NCBI RefSeq assembly: GCF_023558375.1
Contig: NZ_CP083761.1
Coordinates: 2,102,001 to 2,166,000 of the forward strand
Direction of reading: 5' to 3'
Length of the DNA stretch: 64,000 nucleotides
Source: Chroococcidiopsis sp. CCMEE 29
GTDB lineage: Bacteria > Cyanobacteriota > Cyanobacteriia > Cyanobacteriales > Chroococcidiopsidaceae
The notes below the pieces were generated by a model. It worked only from the letters and a program-made list of their open reading frames with translations, searched no databases and had not been told where the DNA came from. Position 1 is the stretch's first letter; each line of letters begins with the position of its first letter. A program made the position numbers and the translations under genes. Below, one piece after another: positions 61,291 to 64,000 of the stretch.

Positions 61291-61315
61291 GGGTTATAAA
61301 ATCTGATGCCAATTT

Positions 61316-61400
61316 TATATTTTAGATTTTGGATTTTAGATTTTGGATTGAGTTTTCTCCCCTGCTCCCCCTGCCTCCCCTGCTCCCCCTGCCTCCCCTG
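61316..61400. repeat. Low-complexity spacer repeats
   Basis: A doubled attttggattttaga stretch followed by tandem tcccctgctccccctgcc units. Convergent spacer between rpmA and the membrane-protein gene. Confidence 0.75.
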
Positions 61401-61406
61401 CTATCT

Positions 61407-61847
61407 TCAAGACAGGTAATGTTGAGTTAAAGTCTGTGCTACTGCACCCAGTCCTAAGCCGACTAAAGGCACGATCGCTAAAAACCAAAAGGTTTGCCTG
61501 TTACTCCACCTAGCTGTCTGCGTGTCTAGCCTGACTAATGTACCGACAGACACGACAACTAAAACATGGGCAAATATGTACAACCAGGTGATGATAATAA
61601 CGAGTAAAAAAGCAGCTACAACGGCAATCAAGAAAGCCCTAGTGTCCGATTTAAATATGCGGGCAAAACTGTCTCTAATCTTTGACCAAGGGGATGACAA
61701 CGCCATCGCTAACAGTAAAACAGCCCCGGCAACAATTACCCAAATTGGCAAAGGGTCATTGACAGCAGATAATATCCAGCCCAAGGTAATATACGTAACC
61801 AGCAGTAGCGTGAGGGAAACCCAGGGAAGTTTTTTCAAGGTGGGCAT
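61407..61847 (-). CDS. Conserved-type membrane protein, four helices
   Basis: 146 residues with hydrophobic segments about 10-28, 35-52, 68-98 and 120-140 (WVSLTLLLVTYITLGWIL; FLIAVVAAFLLVIIITWLYI). A basic loop RDSFARIFKSDTRAF separates pairs. No signature family; the layout is common among cyanobacterial small membrane proteins of unknown role. Confidence 0.65.
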   Translation of the reverse strand: MPTLKKLPWVSLTLLLVTYITLGWILSAVNDPLPIWVIVAGAVLLLAMALSSPWSKIRDSFARIFKSDTRAFLIAVVAAFLLVIIITWLYIFAHVLVVVSVGTLVRLDTQTARWSNRQTFWFLAIVPLVGLGLGAVAQTLTQHYLS

Positions 61848-62254
61848 TTATTGAGTTCCCATTCAAGGGGTCATGCTCTCCAACTAATGTACTATCTAGG
61901 CTGGTAAATGGTTAGACCGGTTGTGTAATTTGTCAAATATACTATTCAAGCATTACACGGGCTGAATTAGTGCGATCAATCAAAGGGTATATGTCTGGTA
62001 TAATTTACAAAAGTTAATATAATTTCTAATTGAGAATATAGTAGTGCTTGATGCAGAAAAACATAAGTTACTAGCTTCATACAACAAGCTGATGTTTATA
62101 AGTCAGCCAACTGACTGGAGCAGAGTTTCATCAAAAATAGGCAATACTACAGATTTGGTCTAGAAGCTCAATCTATCTAAGGGTTGAGTTTGTCAGACAT
62201 TCCTAGACTGTTAGGAGCTGCTTTCAGAGTGTCACATTGTATTAAGGAATTCTC
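61848..62254. other. Spacer upstream of cruF
   Basis: No gene. AT-rich; a TATAAT-like box lies near 61996. I see no other structure. Confidence 0.4.
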
Positions 62255-63172
62255 ATGAAGCAACTTGTAAGAGCTGAGCGCTTCTGCTTGATTGGTCATA
62301 TTTTGTCAAAGGCTTTTGGACTAGCAGGCTTGCTGTTAGTCATCCCTCATGCCGATGTGATTTTAAACTTAGCTGTGGCTGGACAATCCGCCTTTCAGTG
62401 GAGTGTGGAAAAATCCCTGGCTGGGGGTGGAGTGGCTGATATCCTCTTAGGAACAGTAGCTGTCTCTATTTATGCCTACCGCACTTTAGGACTGAAATCC
62501 TGGTTAGCATTTATGCTGCCAGCTATGTGTATCTCGTTAGGAAGTGAGTTATTAGGAACCAGTACCGGCTTTCCATTTGGTGACTACAGCTACTTAAGTG
62601 GTTTGGGCTATAAGATTGCTGGGTTAGTGCCTTTTACAATTCCCTTGTCCTGGTTCTATATGGGGCTTTCTTCCTACTTAATTGCTAGTGTAGCTTTGAA
62701 TACTGTTAAACCAAGTTGGCTGCGGCAAGCGGTTGCTATCCTGTTGGGAGCAATGCTCTTCACTGCCTGGGATTTCTGCCTTGAGCCAGCAATGAGTCAA
62801 ACCACTTTTCCTTTTTGGTATTGGTCACAACCAGGAGCTTTCTTTGGTACACCGTTACAAAACTATGCTGGTTGGTTCGGCACTAGCGCCTTATTTATGA
62901 GTGTGGCAGCACTGTTGTGGAGAAATACACCGCTGCAATTAGAGCGATCGCAATTGAGTATGCCATTGGTTGTTTATTTGAGTAACATTGCCTTCGCCGC
63001 AGTAATGAGCCTTGCAGCTGGGTTTTGGGTTCCTGTATTGCTGGGCTTAGGCTTGGGCGCTGCTCCAATTTTAGTCCTCTGGTGGATGGCACAACCAGGA
63101 TCGGCAAACACTGCGATTGAAGAAGCGACTGGCATTTCAGTGGCTCCTCCCGTCAAAGTGGCCTTGAAGTAA
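62255..63172 (+). CDS. cruF: Carotenoid 1',2'-hydratase CruF
   Basis: 305 residues, about eight hydrophobic segments. LGTSTGFPFGDYSYLSGLGY, GLVPFTIPLSWFYMGLSSYL and TAWDFCLEPAMSQTTFPFWYW (outlined) are the conserved blocks of the CruF (DUF422) family. They add water to the psi end of gamma-carotene on the way to myxol-type glycosides. The directly following glycosyltransferase gene supports this assignment. Confidence 0.9.
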   Translation: MKQLVRAERFCLIGHILSKAFGLAGLLLVIPHADVILNLAVAGQSAFQWSVEKSLAGGGVADILLGTVAVSIYAYRTLGLKSWLAFMLPAMCISLGSELLGTSTGFPFGDYSYLSGLGYKIAGLVPFTIPLSWFYMGLSSYLIASVALNTVKPSWLRQAVAILLGAMLFTAWDFCLEPAMSQTTFPFWYWSQPGAFFGTPLQNYAGWFGTSALFMSVAALLWRNTPLQLERSQLSMPLVVYLSNIAFAAVMSLAAGFWVPVLLGLGLGAAPILVLWWMAQPGSANTAIEEATGISVAPPVKVALK

Positions 63173-63189
63173 ATGTTACGGGGATCATT

Positions 63190-64000
63190 GTGGCTGATTG
63201 GTTGACATTAGAAAGCGCGTTCTCACTGGGACTTTTACTCGTTCAATTACCGGCAACGGCGGTTTTGCTCTCACGCCTGTTTAAAGGTCCTAGTCGCCAA
63301 CCTCCCATTGAGCCAGGCTCTCCGACTCCAGAGCTGTTAGGGAGCGTCAGCGTTGTGGTTCCTACCTTAAATGAAGCTGAGCGGATTACCCCCTGTTTGG
63401 CTGGGTTAAGTCGGCAAAGCTACGAAGTGCGAGAAATTACTATCGTAGACAGCAACTCTAAAGACGCCACCCCAGATCTAGTGAAGGCAGCGCAACAAAA
63501 AGACCCGCGCTTTCGCCTGATGACGGACGATCCCCTTCCCTCTGGCTGGGTAGGACGTCCTTGGGCTTTACATAACGGCTTTTTGCACAGCTCACAGGAG
63601 TGTGAGTGGTTCTTAGGAATTGACGCTGATACTCAGCCTAACCCTGGTCTAGTTGCTGCTTTGGTGAAGTCGGCGCAGGCTGGAGGTTACGATCTAGTGT
63701 CTCTCTCGCCTCAATTCATCCTTCAGTATCCAGGAGAGTGCTGGTTGCAACCGGCGCTGTTAATTACCTTGCTCTACCGATTTGACCCGGCTGGCGTAAA
63801 TACTAAGGTAGCTGAAAGGGTAATGGCAAATGGACAGTGTTTTTTGTGCCGTCGCTCTGTATTAACTCAGTTAGGGGGCTATACCAGTGCTAGAAGTTCT
63901 TTTTGTGATGATGTCACTTTGGCACGGAACATAGCGGCTCAGGGTTTCAAGGTAGGGTTTTTGGATGGTGCCAAGGTGCTGAAGGTGCGGATGTATGAGG
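63190..64000 (+). CDS. cruG: Carotenoid glycosyltransferase CruG, 3' end outside window
   Basis: GTG start at 63190 (MADWLTLESAFSLGLLLVQL); no ATG fits. Family 2 glycosyltransferase core: SVSVVVPTLNEAERITPCL, IVDSNSKDATPDL, GWVGRPWALHNGF, the D-x-D in FLGIDADTQPNPG, and later SSFCDDVTLARNIAAQGF. Acts after CruF to glycosylate the 2'-hydroxyl of carotenoids (family knowledge). At least 270 residues visible, running to the window end. Confidence 0.88.
   Translation, partial: MADWLTLESAFSLGLLLVQLPATAVLLSRLFKGPSRQPPIEPGSPTPELLGSVSVVVPTLNEAERITPCLAGLSRQSYEVREITIVDSNSKDATPDLVKAAQQKDPRFRLMTDDPLPSGWVGRPWALHNGFLHSSQECEWFLGIDADTQPNPGLVAALVKSAQAGGYDLVSLSPQFILQYPGECWLQPALLITLLYRFDPAGVNTKVAERVMANGQCFLCRRSVLTQLGGYTSARSSFCDDVTLARNIAAQGFKVGFLDGAKVLKVRMYE

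Overview
The window is cyanobacterial chromosome. Evidence: many GCGATCGC (HIP1-type) octamers in the flanking genes, the carotenoid pair cruF-cruG at the right end, XisH/XisI proteins, a deoxyhypusine-synthase-like protein, and short tandem repeats (caacaat type) and G-rich or C-rich low-complexity spacers typical of large cyanobacterial genomes. Genus cannot be fixed from the sequence alone; a Chroococcidiopsis- or Nostocales-like lineage would fit.

Layout. 1-4286 is host core: a truncated ferredoxin, hisZ, a J-domain/TPR protein, an inositol-monophosphatase-family enzyme and the 3' part of a thermonuclease lipoprotein gene. 4287-29256 is a 24.97 kb integrated phage-like element bounded by a perfect 105-bp direct repeat (4287-4391 and 29152-29256). 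The repeat lies inside the thermonuclease gene, which is cut in two; joining the two host pieces across one repeat copy restores one open frame of 193 codons. The element holds a tyrosine integrase next to the left repeat, two ribbon-helix-helix regulators, a primase-helicase split over two frames, two HNH-like paralogues, a short lambda-like tail block and a minus-strand cluster of small proteins with a KilA-N protein. The tail block has a tail-assembly chaperone with a GGGAAAG -1 frameshift site, a 1308-residue tape measure protein carrying transglycosylase and M23 peptidase domains, and a gpM-like protein. I recognise no large terminase, portal, capsid, tail tube or lysis gene. Three insertion sequences (IS630, IS110, IS1595) sit in it. 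IS630 and IS1595 each split a small gene that can be rebuilt exactly in frame. So the element is either a decaying prophage or a reduced, possibly satellite-like element.

29257-36900: thermonuclease 5' part, a [2Fe-2S] ferredoxin, tRNA-Ser(GGA), an orphan 326-residue protein behind palindromic sites, a decayed ISKra4 element, then a minus-strand operon of permease, ATPase, lipoprotein binding protein (nitrate/sulfonate/taurine type) and a translationally coupled 505-residue membrane protein of unknown function. 37105-50500: a PiT phosphate transporter, a graveyard of remnants (IS605-type end, PIN toxin, xisH, MarR, ilvE, IS256), and intact housekeeping genes (deoxyhypusine-synthase-like, S9 peptidase, pterin dehydratase, DinB, LysE, CysQ-like, PfkB kinase, rsmI). 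50600-64000: a PD-(D/E)XK nuclease, phosphoglucomutase family, LapA- and DUF4168-domain proteins, a UPF0175/MazF toxin-antitoxin pair, a one-piece GmrSD-like defence nuclease, polA, rplU-rpmA, and cruF-cruG (cruG runs off the end).
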